A DNA stretch of 64,000 nt, taken from the NCBI GenBank assembly GCA_001423545.1, contig LMOK01000001.1:1116001-1180000 (forward strand), written 5' to 3'. A model generated the notes under the pieces. The model was not told the origin of the DNA. It made no database searches and saw only the letters and a list, made by a program, of their open reading frames with translations. The first letter of the stretch is position 1, and every line of letters begins with the position of its first letter. The DNA comes from Orlajensenia sp001423545 (GTDB taxonomy: Bacteria; Actinomycetota; Actinomycetes; Actinomycetales; Microbacteriaceae). A program made the position numbers and the translations under genes. Shown in pieces: positions 63,815 to 64,000 of this stretch.

Positions 63815-64000
63815 CTAGACGGAGGAGCCCTTCCGCGGCCGGCGCGGCCACGGTGCATCGGCGGCTGCCAGGGTCGACCAGTCCCTGGCGCGAGCGGCGT
63901 GCGCCGTGAGCGCGGCGACGACGAGAAGCGAGTTCTGCACACGCCGCGCCAGTACGGCATCGACGAGGTCGTCCAGCGCCACCCAGCGCTGCTCCATGTC
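63815..64000 (-). CDS. NUDIX hydrolase (ADP-ribose pyrophosphatase-like), C-terminal part, cut by window end
   Basis: The last 61 codons of a gene whose start lies outside the window are seen. The visible part (EQRWVALDDLVDAVLARRVQNSLLVVAALTAHAARARDW, then PWPRRP) matches, from memory, the C-terminal end of the NUDIX hydrolases that precede xerD in Microbacteriaceae and other actinobacteria. The Nudix box itself is not visible, so the call rests on the tail and the gene order. The stop adjoins the xerD ATG. Confidence 0.65.
   Translation of the reverse strand, partial: DMEQRWVALDDLVDAVLARRVQNSLLVVAALTAHAARARDWSTLAAADAPWPRRPRKGSSV

Overview
The window is 64 kb of chromosomal DNA from a high-GC actinobacterium. 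Codon use, gene families and very frequent GGATGC/GCATCC words point to the family Microbacteriaceae, although the genus cannot be fixed from the sequence alone. About 60 protein genes are visible, the two at the edges are cut by the window, and no gap between genes is longer than about 210 bp. I saw no rRNA, tRNA, CRISPR array, prophage or insertion sequence.

Layout. 0-2.6 kb: a minus-strand two-component module (response regulator, histidine kinase, truncated membrane protein). 2.6-6.5 kb: an RNA methyltransferase, a Maf pyrophosphatase and a biotin-dependent acyl-CoA carboxylase alpha chain. 6.7-22.5 kb: a nucleoside catabolism block. LpdA-type flavoprotein, purine nucleoside phosphorylase and phosphopentomutase/phosphomannomutase face a long minus-strand cluster that holds two BMP lipoproteins, a nucleoside ABC importer (one ATPase and two permeases), cytidine deaminase, thymidine phosphorylase, adenosine deaminase and an orphan PTS IIA/IIB pair. 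ManC lies at its upstream end. 22.7-26.2 kb: sdhCDAB with a strong terminator. 26.3-30.8 kb: a YihY/BrkB membrane protein, exonuclease III, TrpS, an acetyltransferase and a HAD hydrolase. From memory, the order carboxylase, lpdA, PNP, pmmB, add, deoA, cdd, sdhCDAB, yihY, trpS resembles the corresponding Mycobacterium tuberculosis region, so this is an old actinobacterial backbone.

30.8-37.5 kb: glpD with a divergent SorC-type regulator, then an FMN riboswitch and the riboflavin operon ribD-ribE-ribBA-ribH. 37.5-44.6 kb: a small membrane protein, an MFS transporter, a three-gene ABC-2 exporter, a 71-residue HTH protein and a fused ABC exporter. 44.6-45.8 kb: a lower-GC PD-(D/E)XK-like gene flanked by two copies of a palindromic repeat, the most island-like spot in the window. 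45.8-50.6 kb: GTP-dependent PEP carboxykinase divergent from a RamB/ScfR-type regulator, then a PadR regulator with a membrane partner. 50.6-56.2 kb: SDR dehydrogenase and thiolase, two MFS transporters and a small dimeric-barrel protein. 56.3-64 kb: the minus-strand housekeeping series NUDIX (partial), xerD, parA, scpA, scpB, rluB-like, tyrA, cmk, der.

The window holds no obviously new multi-gene system. Its most interesting parts are small: palindromic repeats in convergent or tandem gaps, three regulator genes whose -10 box lies 6-8 nt from the start codon (leaderless mRNAs) with operator-like palindromes at two of them, a nucleoside cluster carrying a PTS IIA/IIB pair with no IIC, an ABC exporter with a 50-residue insertion inside its ATPase domain, and a structured leader with an operator-like palindrome ahead of one BMP lipoprotein gene.
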